The translations under genes and the position numbers were made by a program. Positions 34,255-45,513 of a stretch of 64,000 bases of DNA are shown piece after piece; position 1 is the stretch's first letter, and each line of letters starts with the position of its first letter. Source of the stretch: Isoetes taiwanensis. Lineage: Eukaryota > Streptophyta > Lycopodiopsida > Isoetales > Isoetaceae. A model generated the notes under the pieces. That model searched no databases. It saw nothing but the letters and a program-made list of their open reading frames with translations, and had not been told where the DNA came from. The stretch spans positions 185,880-249,879 of the forward strand of contig JAJEKV010000382.1 of NCBI GenBank assembly GCA_021234155.1, written 5' to 3'.

Positions 34255-35024
34255 GGTAGGACATCCTACCTCGCGTTTCTTAGAACTTGTGCATTCTGAT
34301 CTTTGTGGCCCATTTTGTGTTTCCATTGGTAAAGCCCTATACTTTCTTCTCTTCATTGATGATTATACTCGCTATACCTTTGTGTACTTTCTTTCCAAAA
34401 AATCTGATGTCCTATCCATCTTTTGTACCTTTAAGAAACTGGTTGAGGCTCAAACTGGAACCATGATTCAAAGATTGCGAACTGATAATGGTGGTGAGTT
34501 TAAATCTTTAACTTTTGACACAGTTTGTGCAGATACAGGCATTTTCCATGAATACACAACGCCTTATTCTCCACAACAGAATGGCGTTGCTGAAAGGAAG
34601 AATCGCACAATCATGAATGATGTGCGTTTTATGCTTATTCATTCCGGTTTGGATAAGTGTTTTTTGAAGTTGTTGCCCCTTCTTTGTGTATGTGCAAAAT
34701 CGCTTAATTACTTCTGCTCTGAAAGGCAAAACTCCGTTTGAAGCCTGGTTTGATCGTAAACCCAATGTTGCTAATTTGCATGTTTTTGGTTGCACTGCTT
34801 ATGTTCATATTCCAACTAAAAAAAGAAAAAAGATTGATCTTGTTGCTACGAAAGCTATTTTCCTTGGATATGCTTCTAATGCTAAAGCATATCGTTTTTG
34901 GGATCCTGTTTCTCGAAAGGTTATCATTGGTCGTGATGCTACTTTTGATGAGCTTTCTATGTTACGTTTTCAGCCTGATAGTCAACATGAAAGTGGTATT
35001 CGACTTGCACAATACATAACTTAG
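34255..35024 (+). pseudogene. Ty1/copia integrase fragment
   Basis: Integrase core in clean sequence: HSDLCGPF, FIDDYTRYTFVYFL, LRTDNGGEFKSL, YTTPYSPQQNGVAERKNRT (the three acidic D-D-E positions are all present). A frameshift near 34690 precedes VQNRLITSALKGKTPFEAW and CTAYVHIPTKK, and it ends SGIRLAQYIT-stop inside the inverted-motif cluster. It starts abruptly at the arm breakpoint and has no RT or RNase H. It is the counterpart of 20036-20770 and shows what the damaged left copy should read. Confidence 0.87.
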
Positions 35025-35365
35025 TTTAGATGAGCCCAATACTCCTAGGGGGGGTAAAGGATGTAAGGGGATATTCGACTTGTGGAATAACCAAGGGGGT
35101 ATTCGACTTGCACAATACATACCTTAGTTTAGACGAGCCTAATACCCCCTTCAGTATTCGACTTGTGTAATGCAAGTGTGAGTTTAGACGAGTCTAATAC
35201 CCCTTTTTTTGGGATAGCAGTTCTGGCAAAGGAGATTTCCCTTTGGTATCCGACTTGCCTAATATCAACCCGAAATTAGGGGTATTCGACTTGTGGAATA
35301 ACCGTGCATGCCAAAAGCACAAGTCTAATACCCCCTATTCCACAAGTCTAATACCCCCCTGGAAT
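35000..35365. repeat. Clustered inverted motif, right copy
   Basis: Ten or so occurrences of GTATTCGACTTG or its complement CAAGTC(T/G)AATACCCC in both orientations within 365 bases. Some come with extended partners (GTGGAATAACC; TTAGACGAG). Function unknown; any transcript would fold extensively. Confidence 0.75.
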
Positions 35366-37205
35366 CCAAGCCCAAATCGAGAGCCAATAAATGCACCAGG
35401 ATAACTAGGCATGAAGTTGGCCAAGTTGTTGATGCTTCTAAAGAGATTTGGAAAGCTGGCGCTTTACAATTTTGTGTTTATGGCATTTCTACACTAGGGG
35501 GTATTTGCTCTAGAAATGTAATGGGACTTTTTCATTATTGTTCCATGAATACATGATGTAACACTGAAAGTTGGTGGACTGTCTTGCACATACGGCTAGT
35601 TTTCCTTCTCCAATGAAATTGACACCTTGAATTGTTAAGAACGATCTGATATCCTGGTTATGCCATATAAGCTTGTATTTTATTAAAAAACAGTGGCATT
35701 CAGAATATGATAATAGAGAACATATAAATCTTTTGATAGTAACAAGCTAAAATACAAAGACTAAGCAACAACATTAGCCTCAAGAACTTGGAAAAATAGA
35801 AACTATAAAATCACACTTTCACGCCATCGAAAGGCAACCCCTCGTGCACAACACCTTGTTTATAGGTTTTGTTTATATGGTTTAACATGTCAAAACATAA
35901 AAAATTTTCCCAAGTCCACAAAAGTGCCATATTTTTTAGCAAGCTCGTCTAACCTCCCCTCATCATTCGTGCAATTCTAGCTCATCCACGTGGCACATCA
36001 CATCAGCTTAATTTGTTTTAGGCCATTAGATCTTCAAAATTTAACATCAATGGCCACGAAAATTAGAAAAGCTAAAGAAAATTAGCCTAACTCAGGATTG
36101 TGCAACATAGGCTTCTTCTTAACCAGTGCTTCTTGTAATCAATTGCAAGTTGCATTCGACCCCTTCTTTGCTGGAAGAAACACACGAGTCCCTCACAGGA
36201 CCATACACAATGGTTTTCCATCATATAGCTCACCCCCCCTTACTTCTTCTCCCGAGGGGTATTTCCTCTTCTCAAGATTTTCATCTCATCCTCCAATCTC
36301 TTTTTTGCTGGAATATATGTTGTCCCCTTCTAAATGTTTTAGAAGGAAGACGATAAGTATAACTATTCTATTCTATTCTATTCCTTCCTTCCTTGTTTCA
36401 GTTTTCTCACTACTAAGGATGTAGAGTGACGCATGCTGTATGTGGTGACATTTTTACCAAGCACAACACTGAGTTTTTTGACGCTCTTATTCTTTGGTCT
36501 ATGCAAAAACCAATTATGTGGGTCTGTTCCTCTCTCTTTTTCCTGCTAGTTCTGGTTATCGTGGATAAAGTATATATGTCTTAGATGTAATGGCTTGTCC
36601 TCTGTCTGCTTTGTGTGTTGTTGTTGGCCGATGCCCCAATCCCTCCAAATGGCCTTCAATTATTTTCCGCCCTTGTTCCTGCATCTTATCAATATAAGCT
36701 TTAACAAGGGCGAAGAATGCTGACATGCCAACTACTTATAGTATTTTAGGTCAGTGTAGAAATGGTGGTTTCTTCTTGATCAAGCTGGCATTATAGACTA
36801 GATAATAGAGTGCTTAGGATTATCTCTCATGGTTTATACTTGTAGATACATGGAACTGCATGATTGTATTACAGAGCAAGAAGCAAAACTATTTTTACCC
36901 ACTATTTAATGGCTATTGGTAGTGGACTTGTTATCTCACTGTGTTTTCTCCTTTTATTTTCCTGTAGAATGGATTGCATATTTGTATGACAGCTAAAGAA
37001 ACAAAGATACAGGTAACGGTCTCTCATTTTGCTAATGATTATCTTCGTAGGCCATCTTCACCGCAAAGCAAATGGAACAATAGGGTTTTAAAATACCATG
37101 GCTTCATAGAGCTCTACACACTATGATGTAGTTTAGTAATGTATCAGCATGAAACAGGTATATTCGAATTGTAAGTGGGCTGATCATTTGTCTATATTAT
37201 ATGTT
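35366..37205. other. Right arm, mirror of 17832-19640
   Basis: No confident gene. It includes the pentanucleotide run (TATTC)n near 36362, the conserved exon-like frame at 36870-37124 and, at 37195-37205, the empty Helitron site. Confidence 0.6.
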
Positions 37206-37500
37206 TGGATTTCATCCTTTAAATGCTTCTCACGTGCTAAGATGTGAAAAAAACTGACTCATACATACAGCAGGTGAAAGAACTTCTAGCTCTAATTTAT
37301 TTTGTGCAAATATATGGAGAGGCATACATCCTGATCAAGTTACACTTCTGCATATTGTGAAAGCATGTGCTAAGCTCTAGAACAATTACTCACAAGATTT
37401 TGAAAAGTAAAACTTCAATTATAGCAGTGTAGAGGAGAGAAGCAAATAAGTGAACACATAGTAGCTGAATGAAATGCATTTATTGTTGCAAATGAGCAGC

Positions 37501-37786
37501 TTGTTATATTCAAGGGGGATTCACCATTTTTTACGTACAAACTATGTGCGTGCATGGGACGGGGGTTTTTCCGACCTATTTTCGTACATATATGGTCGGG
37601 GTTTTTTTTTTTCGGTGGGGTTATGGGGGGGTCCCTTTTTGGTATTTTTTGCACTAGCTTAGGCAAATTTTATATGGAAGGGATCAAAATTCATTATTAA
37701 AAATCTATGTACGATGAAGTTTTTTGCCACCCCTTGAATGCAGATGGCATACCCCCTATACTTGAGTGAATCCCCCTTGGTTATAC
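37501..37786. mobile_element. MITE-like element, third copy
   Basis: Same ends as at 33754-34026 (TTATATTCAAGGGGGATTC ... GAATCCCCCTTGGTTATA). Mirror of 10064-10330. Confidence 0.65.
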
Positions 37787-39690
37787 TTCTGCCAAATGCT
37801 TGTAGCTGCAACTGTGTTATTTAGCAAATCTTTCATTTTGTGTGAAGGATTTAAATGGTGGCATTTGGCATATTTCGTCTCCTCTATGTACTACAATCAT
37901 CATGTTCTAAGATACACTTCTCAGACTTGACAAACTATCAAAGGCATTGCATGCCACGAAGCTTTGGTCCCATACAAATTTTATCGCAATGATGTCTTTG
38001 TTATGATGCTCTTCTGGTATATACTATACACAGCATTTTTCTTGCAGTCATGCACTTTTCGACTGGAACCTTGTATTCGATTCTCTTTTATATACATCAT
38101 TTCCAACAATCGTAGTTGCAATTTTTGCTCAAATATCCTCCCTATATGGTTCTGGGCAAAGAGGGCATAGCTATAACTTGCATTTCTTTTGGCTGACCAT
38201 GGCAAACAAGTTGTTGCAAAGTCTGGTTCTGTTCTACTTTCCTTTCTCACATATTGGGCTAGCACTATGGAAATTTGGGGACTTGGGACCTTATGGAAAT
38301 TTGCAATAGTCTTGTTGGTTAATTTGCATTTGGCCATGGATATACAATGCGAGAACTGGGTGACACATGCTGTGCTATAGGGTTTCGTTGCTCAAACATA
38401 CATCTGTTTCTCTTTATTGGATTTTTTAATATCATATGATTTCTTTCAACATTATTGGTCTATTTATCACATTGCTAACATAACAAAATATTGGTTTGAC
38501 ATACTTCTGATAGAGTTCTTGTCTTCTTGCATCAGTTCCACTTCGAAGCAATTCTGCAATGTTTTTAGCCCTTTGACATATAGATAGCCTTTGAAGCAGA
38601 AAAGATATCGCTGACAGTGAGTGAATGGTCAGAGATTGAATTACAGCCAGCCAATGCATCATAAAAACCGCCTTTAGTTTTTGGGATCTATCACATACTA
38701 CAGCTATCTGCAACGCATTGCATGCACACGTTTCTTTCTTTCTTTCTTTTTTTTTTATTTTCTTTTGGGGGGGAGGGGGGATGCATGTGTAGATTGCAAA
38801 AGCAACTCCTTGTTCACAAATAGAATAGTGTGCATCAAATTATCACGGAGAAATTTAATATAGTCACTAGATATAGCAACAGATTCTGAAGATGTGTTGT
38901 AGGGATAAGATTTGGATCTATGGATTGCCCTCATGATTCTTAGTCTGGGGGAACTATTATCCCTACGATCTCACTAGTTGGAACGAGAGTTCTGGTGTTT
39001 GTTCTTTCGGCAATCTATGATTCTCTTCACTGACCGTTAAAGAACTCAATAAGCATTTCCTTAATGTTGAAACTGGAGGCTTTTTTGCAATTACGTTGCA
39101 TTATTTTGCCCATAACTTGCATTCAAGTAGTTGCCTATAACTAGAAGACTACAACTGTATCACATGCATTTAGTTATTTACAATCCATAGCACCCACCAG
39201 TTCATTCTGAAAATAAAGATAATGAGAGACTTTTTGGAAGTTGGCCAATGGAATGGAACCCTTAATTTATCATCTAAAGCATATCACGTTTAAGATATTC
39301 TATTTGGCTTTATAGAAAACTGAGTGTCAAGCTCACAAGCTCATATAGATCAACTTAAATTGCTTCTCTTTTATTTGTAGAAAATTGTTTGTACACCAAT
39401 GGTTATAATAGTTATCATGTAGTGAACGAGTCTCCACACATGCATTCAATTTGGATTTATGAAGATAAACTCAGATCTATACACGGCGAATGAAGCAGGT
39501 TAAGATTCATGCAATTGTTTAAAAAGCTCCTTAAAGTAGCATAAAATTTCTATAGAAATATTATAAAAGTAACCTATCAGGTCGAAAATTCTCATGCTTT
39601 TCCGGTTTGATTATGGAAAAATATGTTGTTGAGATTGAAGACCTTTTCGAACGCTGTTATGCACATATTTGCCCATGTAACGGGAGAGTT
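37787..39690. other. Right arm, mirror of 8143-10063
   Basis: Open frames at 38189-38380 (plus) and 38432-38713 (minus) correspond to frames in the left arm. The minus one keeps NIAELLRSGTDARRQEL, which has a coding look, but no family is recognised. A pyrimidine/G-rich microsatellite lies at 38730-38780. The R3 tract is at 39535-39690. Confidence 0.45.
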
Positions 39691-39706
39691 TATAATGGAG
39701 ATGAAC

Positions 39707-40606
39707 CTTGAGGGCATAATTCAAAAGATGTGTGCATGTATGATTACGTGCAACCTTTGCTCCTCTTTTATAATCAACCTAAATCATGTCAAGATTATTA
39801 ATCTCAGGCATACAAGTTGCTTCTCAACTTATTGCCCCTCATGCTAAAAAAGAATCAACTGGATAACTCATCACCTTAGCAATAACTTCATTTCCAACAT
39901 GAATCTGCTCATTTAAATCAAATAGTGCTCCTATGTGCAAGACGTACCCCGTAGATTTGCGTATTCTTTACTTCAAACGTTGCATTTGAAATCAACAATG
40001 CTCCACTGTCAATCTGTAAGCATACGAGGCACACACAAAGAATAAGAATGTTGTATAAAATACATTTTGACATCTAGGTTGCGAAAAGCGTAGCATCTTC
40101 GGACCCAAGGTAAAAGAATGGAACGCTTAGGAATGCCTCATGGGTCACAGGTGAAGATGAACTAAAAAGAAAATGTATTTTTCAACCTGATGATACCCGG
40201 TACGACAAAATCACAAAATCATCACATTATGAATCATTGATTAAAGAAATTCTAGCACGATCTTTAGCCTGATACCAGTAGGTCAAAATCTGGTTACCTG
40301 ACCTTCTTATTCTGCGTAGAAGCTGGTGCTTGCCATGATCAACCCCACTTCATCAACAGCTGAAACAAAGCTTTTAAAAACCTTCAGCCGTATAGATAGC
40401 CTTCAAACTCATCTTGTGATCCTGCATTGACAGCTTGCCCCTATTAGTCTGACACTCTTTATACATTTCTTAAAGACCACCTTTTATAGGGCTTAAACCC
40501 AAACCTTGTCCAATATGTATTTGTATTGATCATCCGTTGGTTTTACACCCAGCTTTTGTAATTCAGAAATTGCTTCCGCGTTCAATACTAAAAGACCTCC
40601 ACCAGA
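39707..40606 (-). pseudogene. Alanyl-tRNA synthetase exon fragments, copy c
   Basis: Mirror of copy a in clean sequence. Minus-strand exons: 40606-40505 (102 bases, 34 codons from SGGGLLVLNAEA to YILDK, between GTGCAG and GTTTGG); about 40325-40385 (GLIMASTSFYAE then TAA); 40013-39875 (139 bases; SNATFEVKNTQ and HIGALFDLNE, with a 2-base loss in a G-run); 39778-39707 (72 bases; DYKRGAKVARNHTCTHLLNY, the editing-domain HxxxH). The exons join in phase exactly as AlaRS requires (..EVIAK + VDYKRG..). It lacks everything downstream of this exon. It shares the TAA with copies a and b. Confidence 0.85.
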
Positions 40607-40879
40607 CTGCACAAACAAATGTAAGCATCAATGACCAATGCCGTATTCACTGGACTTCTGGCTTAGATCCGTGGAAAGGGAGGGAAGGAGGGTTCTCCAT
40701 TGGTTTGCATATGCTTGGATCACCTTGTGCTTTGTTGTACATAGCTCCACTTCTATGTATACCAATTTGTCACCCCTTGCATGCTCCTGGTCTCAATTAC
40801 TAAACTTTGCCTAAGGGCCTAAGTGTGTGAAATTGGTATTTGACTTCTAGCTCCTTTGAGTGCCTTCAGGTTATTTTAG

Positions 40880-41100
40880 AAGCAGCTTAGTGTCTTTGTG
40901 GACCTAGCGGATTTTTTCAAATTTAACGGTGGTTTAAAGACTACGAATAAGGCGCTAGCAGAATATCACTACCCGGAGCTTATCTTAACCGCGTGCCTGG
41001 CTAGGGCAGCCTGTACCTTTTGGCAAGTAAAAATATTGTGGATCGATAAAATAGATTGTAAGTTATGTTTTTACGATAGATTGTAGGTTTTTACGCTCTG
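40880..41100 (+). repeat. R2 repeat, reference copy
   Basis: Sequence from GTGTCTTTGTGGACCTAGCG through GCCTGGCTAGGGCAGCCTG to GTGGATCGATAAAATAG. Other copies: 6780-6960 (minus), 51898-52112, 53521-53730 (diverged) and 53770-54070. Usually just downstream of SAUR-B. Origin unclear; a SINE is possible. Confidence 0.7.
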
Positions 41101-41256
41101 ATTGAATCTGCACGAAGGGACCTAGAATATGATCAGAAGAAACGAATACTGCAAAAGGAAATTTGTGAGCAAAATAAATTGGAGTGTATAAATTACCCCA
41201 AAATTGGGGGCAGTTTCTGTACAGACTAGTATAATGAGAGGTGAAATTTCTGTCTC

Positions 41257-41670
41257 CTAAGAATCATAAAAATCTAACAACTCATCAATTGCCAGTTGAG
41301 CTGCCTGTTTCTGGTTCTTTTCCAAGAGCCATAAGAAGTGCTCAAATAGAACAGGGTCACATGGTATTGTGAGGCCTCCGCTATAATGAAATCCATATTC
41401 TTCAGCAGATCTGTTCAGCAATCTTCTCATCAAATTGTGGCTTAAAATAGCAGTTGGCACAATAAATCTCTGCCTTTGATTTCCCACATACATTGCCACA
41501 CACCCTTCTGGCATATTTGAAACCTCCAAACCAGATGCATCTTCTTCATAATCACTGACCGATTCACAAGAGCTGCTCTGGCCACTACCCCAAGAACTTG
41601 ATCTTGATAACTTGTTCTTTCTTTGCAAGAAATCAGAGAATCTTTGCAATTTAGATTTCAAAGAAGCCAT
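41257..41670 (-). CDS. SAUR: SAUR family protein (type B), intact
   Basis: Intact 137-residue SAUR on the minus strand; ATG at 41670 within GCCATGGC, stop TAG. It starts MASLKSKLQR, has a Ser-rich/acidic linker (about 22-50), and the SAUR core from about 50 to 118 (MPEGCVAMYVG, RFIVPTAILS, EEYGFHYSGGLTIPC, FEHFLWLL), ending LLDFYDS. No intron. A TATA box on the minus strand is at 41744-41750. It is divergent from the intact SAUR-A at 42371, 700 bases away, making this the only fully intact A/B pair. Shorter than the B gene at 1726 by a seven-residue Ser/Gly stretch in the linker. Likely an early auxin-response growth regulator; the specific role is unknown. Its mirror at 6179 is the damaged version. 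Confidence 0.93.
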   Translation of the reverse strand: MASLKSKLQRFSDFLQRKNKLSRSSSWGSGQSSSCESVSDYEEDASGLEVSNMPEGCVAMYVGNQRQRFIVPTAILSHNLMRRLLNRSAEEYGFHYSGGLTIPCDPVLFEHFLWLLEKNQKQAAQLAIDELLDFYDS

Positions 41671-42370
41671 GGCAAGTAATAGAAACTATAAATTTATGAA
41701 TTGGAAGTGTTGGAATATGGAAGACTGAGCAGGGAAGGCCTAGTTTTATAGCCAAGATAGGTAGGACAATTGAGTACGTATTAAATGCTTGGGCCCATTT
41801 CGTCTTTGCAGAACATGCATTTGTCTACATGCTCAAACAAATCATATAGCATGAATGTCTTATACCACCTGCATAGCTTATCAACTGCAACCAACTATTA
41901 CTTGCTGGTACAAGGAAATTGTCCAACTTTAAAAGCACTTGTAGGGTGGGCCAAATGGTGTCGGATATACCATGTGATGGACCAACATTAGAGGGAACCA
42001 ACATTAGAGGAATGGAGACTCTCCATACTTGGCATCAAGTATGTTTGGTGTTCTGAACTTGAATTGTTTCTTTGCCAACATGATGGCCTACTGACATAGC
42101 TTGAAGGACATAAAGCAGCAATCACATAATATTGCACAATCTGGCAAGCAATTACATTGGCAGTAACACCAAAATACGGCGGCAGCCGGCACCAAAAACC
42201 AACCTCAATATGGCCATACTAGACTACTTGTGTTTGCAGACAACTTTATGTCCCAGAAAGGATAACGTTGGGTTCTTGTCCTGACTACTTTCCCTTACCT
42301 CTGGTCTTGGCTATAAAATGAAGCATTCCTACAGATTTCCTATTTCACTCCCTTCTTCTAGCGCAAAGAA
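41671..42370. promoter_or_regulatory. Divergent promoter of the intact SAUR pair
   Basis: 700-base spacer with TATA boxes facing outward: 41744-41750 (minus, for B) and 42312-42318 (plus, for A, 53 bases before its ATG). No exact TGTCTC was seen. GC-poor, with short palindromes such as GGAGACTCTCC near 42016. It lacks the 0.28-kb insertion found in the fourth block at 54868. Confidence 0.65.
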
Positions 42371-42781
42371 ATGGCTTTCTTGAAGGCTAAGTTGCGCAGA
42401 TTTTCTGAGTTTCTTGGCAAGAAAAATATGCTATCAAGATCAAATTCTTGGGCAAGTTCAAGATCTCCAGACTTAGACAGCGACTGCGATGGAGAACCAG
42501 GCTGCTCTGAGTTCTGTGAAGTACCTCAAGGTTGCATTGCAATGTATGTGGGAGAGCAAAGGCAAAGGTTTGTCGTTCCCACTAATGCTTTGAACTCCCC
42601 ATTTATGAGAAGGCTGCTTGATAGATCTGCCGAAGAGTATGGATTTGAATACAATGGAGGTCTTGCGATTCCTTGCGAGCCAGTATTGTTTGAACACTTG
42701 CTATGGCTTTTTCACAAGAACAAGAAGCAGGCAGCTCAAATTCAGTTTGATCAACTGTTAGATTTGTATCATGATTGTTAG
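42371..42781 (+). CDS. SAUR: SAUR family protein (type A), intact
   Basis: Intact 136-residue SAUR; ATG at 42371, 53 bases after TATAAAA, stop TAG. N-terminus MAFLKAKLRRFSEFLGKK, acidic linker with DSDCDGE, then the SAUR core at about residues 51-113 (VPQGCIAMYVGEQ, RFVVPTNALN, EEYGFEYNGGLAIPC, FEHLLWLF), ending LLDLYHDC. No intron. It pairs head to head with SAUR-B at 41257-41670. It is the only undamaged type A copy of four (others at 418, 5051 and 55525). The family acts in auxin-triggered cell expansion, usually through PP2C.D phosphatases; which phosphatase or tissue cannot be told from sequence. Confidence 0.93.
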   Translation: MAFLKAKLRRFSEFLGKKNMLSRSNSWASSRSPDLDSDCDGEPGCSEFCEVPQGCIAMYVGEQRQRFVVPTNALNSPFMRRLLDRSAEEYGFEYNGGLAIPCEPVLFEHLLWLFHKNKKQAAQIQFDQLLDLYHDC

Positions 42782-44002
42782 ATTTGACTCCCTCTATGCC
42801 TTGGATGTGATATGCTTCATTTTGGGCAAATGGAAAAACAACTGGTTTTCTTCTGTCGTTTCTTTGCATTCAGTAATTTAAATGTTCAGAAATTAATGGC
42901 AATCCGGATTTGAAAGGCAAAGTACTTGTTTCTATATTTGGTTGGTGATCTAATGCAAGTTTTGATCTGCATGTTTCCGCTACAATTTCTTCCAATTAAA
43001 CAGAGGGTTTAGCTGCTTAAAAACTAGTCGGTCCTTTTATAGCCTGTCCGTCGAGACCTGTTCTTCTAAAGCCTGTCGTAACTGATCACCAATGCAATTG
43101 ACATGTCAATTTATGTTACGTAAATAGCAATACTGTTTCTAATGTGAAAATCTGATTGTATGATAGTTTAAGTTTAGTTCCTTACCTATTTTGCGAGAAG
43201 AACCCTTGAATTCCATCAAACAATTGTATGGCAAGGCCGGCCTTTGCTATATTAAACATGATTGAAATACGTTGTCTTTTTGGATCTGAAGGTCTTTCTA
43301 TAAGACATGAAGCATAATTACAAACAAAATTTGCATACAGGCTAAGCCTAAACCATCTTGTGAACGTTTGTCTAATGGTGAATATGTCAAGACTCAGAAA
43401 AGCAATGAACATGTTGGTTTTGAAATGGGTCAAATACTAAAGGCTGAAAGTAACTTAGTTTCCTTCTTATTCGACTCTCTATCTACAAAACTCTGTCTTT
43501 GGCATGTGACAGGCAAGGGGAAATGATCTGCCCATCAAGCTGATCTAACATCACTTGCATGTGCATTTTCAATTCACCATTATTCCCCTCTTTCGACTGC
43601 ACAACACAAAGAAATCATGATGAGATGTGATATTTCTTATGCATGCAAATATGAAAGCTTGATATTTCATCTTATTTACATGTTCTCTTGTTCCCTTAAA
43701 CAACTTCATCTTGGACTCCATCGGATATAAAACCATTTTGTTAAAGGCAGATACGTGCATAACAGCGTTCGAAAAGGTCTTCAATCTCAACAGCAGATTT
43801 TTTCCATAATCAGACCGGAAAAGCATGAGAATTTTCGACCTGATAGGTTACTTTCTACAGAAATTTTATGCTCCTAACCTAAAAATGAAACTCCAGCTGG
43901 TAAGTTCCAAAGATCTATCTGCTGCATTATCTATTACTGTCAGAATTTAGCAACAATGTTTGTCCTTAAGCCGAATTCTGTACAATTCACGTGCTGACAA
44001 AC
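42782..44002. other. SAUR-block spacer, right arm
   Basis: No gene seen. Inverted match of 3433-5050 with a 0.39-kb deletion at about 43255. The R3 tract is at 43740-43875. Confidence 0.6.
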
Positions 44003-44287
44003 TCACGAGGAATAAAAGTGCAAGAGATCATCGACATCCAAGCTAGGCATTGAAGATGAAAGCTCGGAGTGTGACATGATCCACAAGAAATGCTCAAACA
44101 GAAACGGATCACAGGGAATGGTAAGACCACCAATGCACTCAAATCCAAACTCCTGGGCAGATCTGTGAAGCAGAGCCCTAAAAAAAGGGTGGTTCAAAAC
44201 ATTGGTATCACAACAAATCTTCGGCGTCCTTCGCCAGCATAAACGGCAAGGCAGCCCTTAGGAACAAGGCATATCCAAGAATGCTTC
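44003..44287 (-). pseudogene. SAUR: SAUR-C pseudogene, most complete copy
   Basis: Best preserved copy of SAUR-C. From an acceptor-like CTCAAAAG at about 44288 the frame reads HSWICLVPKGCLAVYAGEG then RRFVVIPM. It then shifts because one T is missing in ATGTTTTG, and resumes as LNHPFFRALL, EFGFECIGGLTIPC, ending SSSMPSLDVDDLLHFYSS. The single-base loss is shared with 3173 and 57554. A possible upstream exon at about 44363-44430 ends CAG|GTTAGT; a SAUR with an intron would be unusual, so this is tentative. Confidence 0.78.
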
Positions 44288-44768
44288 TTTTGAGAAAGGA
44301 AGTAAGAAGGAAGGCATTCTTAGAATGAATGGATAGAAGGAAGACACTTTGAAGGACTAACCTGGCATTCTTTATACGAGCTCCTGCAGCAATCCATGCC
44401 GTTTCTTGCAAAGCGTCTTCAACAGCCAGGCATGGTGGATGTCTCGAGCTCTTCAATACGTAGTCCAAAATGCTTAAAATAACACGAGTTTCAGGACACG
44501 ATTTCCGTGTATTTCTCAACATAAAGCATCACCAACAAATGGGCCCAAACCTATAAGCTCATACGCAACTATCTCACATGGTTAAAACCTTCATGGATAC
44601 GTGCTCTGCACTACTCCCATATTTTAATATAATAATATAATAATCATAATATTAAATCACGCCCCTATGGGACCTTGAGGGAAATACATTTCATTTAAAC
44701 TTTGCATAGCAAGTTTCTATGAAGTTCAACTTGCTTCATATATTTGCAAGTAACATAGGCTCTGTGTT

Positions 44769-45143
44769 TCACAATGAGATGAGATCAGTTAAATTTATGT
44801 CAAGTCTTGTCCCAATGTGTTCATACTTCATACAAGTCAGAAAGACATGTCTTTCATCTTCCACTTCTCCTAGATCACAGAGTGTACAGATCCTATGGTC
44901 GCGAGGAACTTTGGCCCATCTGCGGGTCTCAATGTTCATCCTATGTGAGCCACATCTATATCTGGAAACGATACGTTTCAAGTACCCCGAGATGGAAGCC
45001 TTCAAATAGTTTTGTTCACCGTAGACTAGCATTGGATGAACTTCTGTGATATAGAACTGCATTTTTGTCCCTGGAGTCTCCCATATTTTTTGCACTGATT
45101 TGGCTTGCAAAAAATATGGGAGACTCCAGGGACGAAAATGCAA
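44769..45143 (-). pseudogene. LINE C-terminal fragment
   Basis: A 124-codon minus-strand frame resembling the C-terminus of the LINE at 29253: KASISGYLKRIVSRYRCGSH parallels the RSLKQLMARYRTTSH region, followed by a zinc-knuckle-like CTLCDLGEVEDERHVFLTC. No RT core. Present only in the right arm, so it inserted after, or was lost from, the left arm. Its 5' end forms part of the hairpin at 45060-45140. Confidence 0.75.
45060..45140. repeat. 35-bp stem hairpin
   Basis: 45060-45094 pairs with 45106-45140 with one mismatch, around an 11-base loop (CTGATTTGGCT). The stem includes GGAGTCTCCCATATTTTTTG. Confidence 0.92.
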
Positions 45144-45513
45144 AATATGGGAGACTCCAAAAATGGGTTGGCTAAACTACCTTATTTCTAGAGTTGTGAG
45201 GCAATGAGAAAACAGGGGGAAAAGAGTTGTAAGGGAAAAGACGACGTGACGCCGAGGTGGATGACACCTAACTGTTGTCCACGTAATAGAAAAGTCCATT
45301 TACTGGAGTGCAAAAAATATGGGAGACTCCAGGGATGAAAATGCAAAATATGGGAGACTCCAAAAACGGGTTGGCTAAACTACCTTATTTCTAGAGTTTG
45401 TGAGGCAATGAGAAAACAAGGGGAAAAGAGTTGTAAGGGAAAAGACGACGTGACGCCGAGGTGGATGACACCTAAGTGTTGTCCACGTAATAGAAAAGTC
45501 CATTTATTGGACT
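45106..45513. repeat. Tandem duplication, 204-bp unit
   Basis: Two units (45106-45309 and 45310-45513), each starting with GCAAAAAATATGGGAGACTC and containing GACGCCGAGGTGGATGACAC. Few differences between them. Confidence 0.9.
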
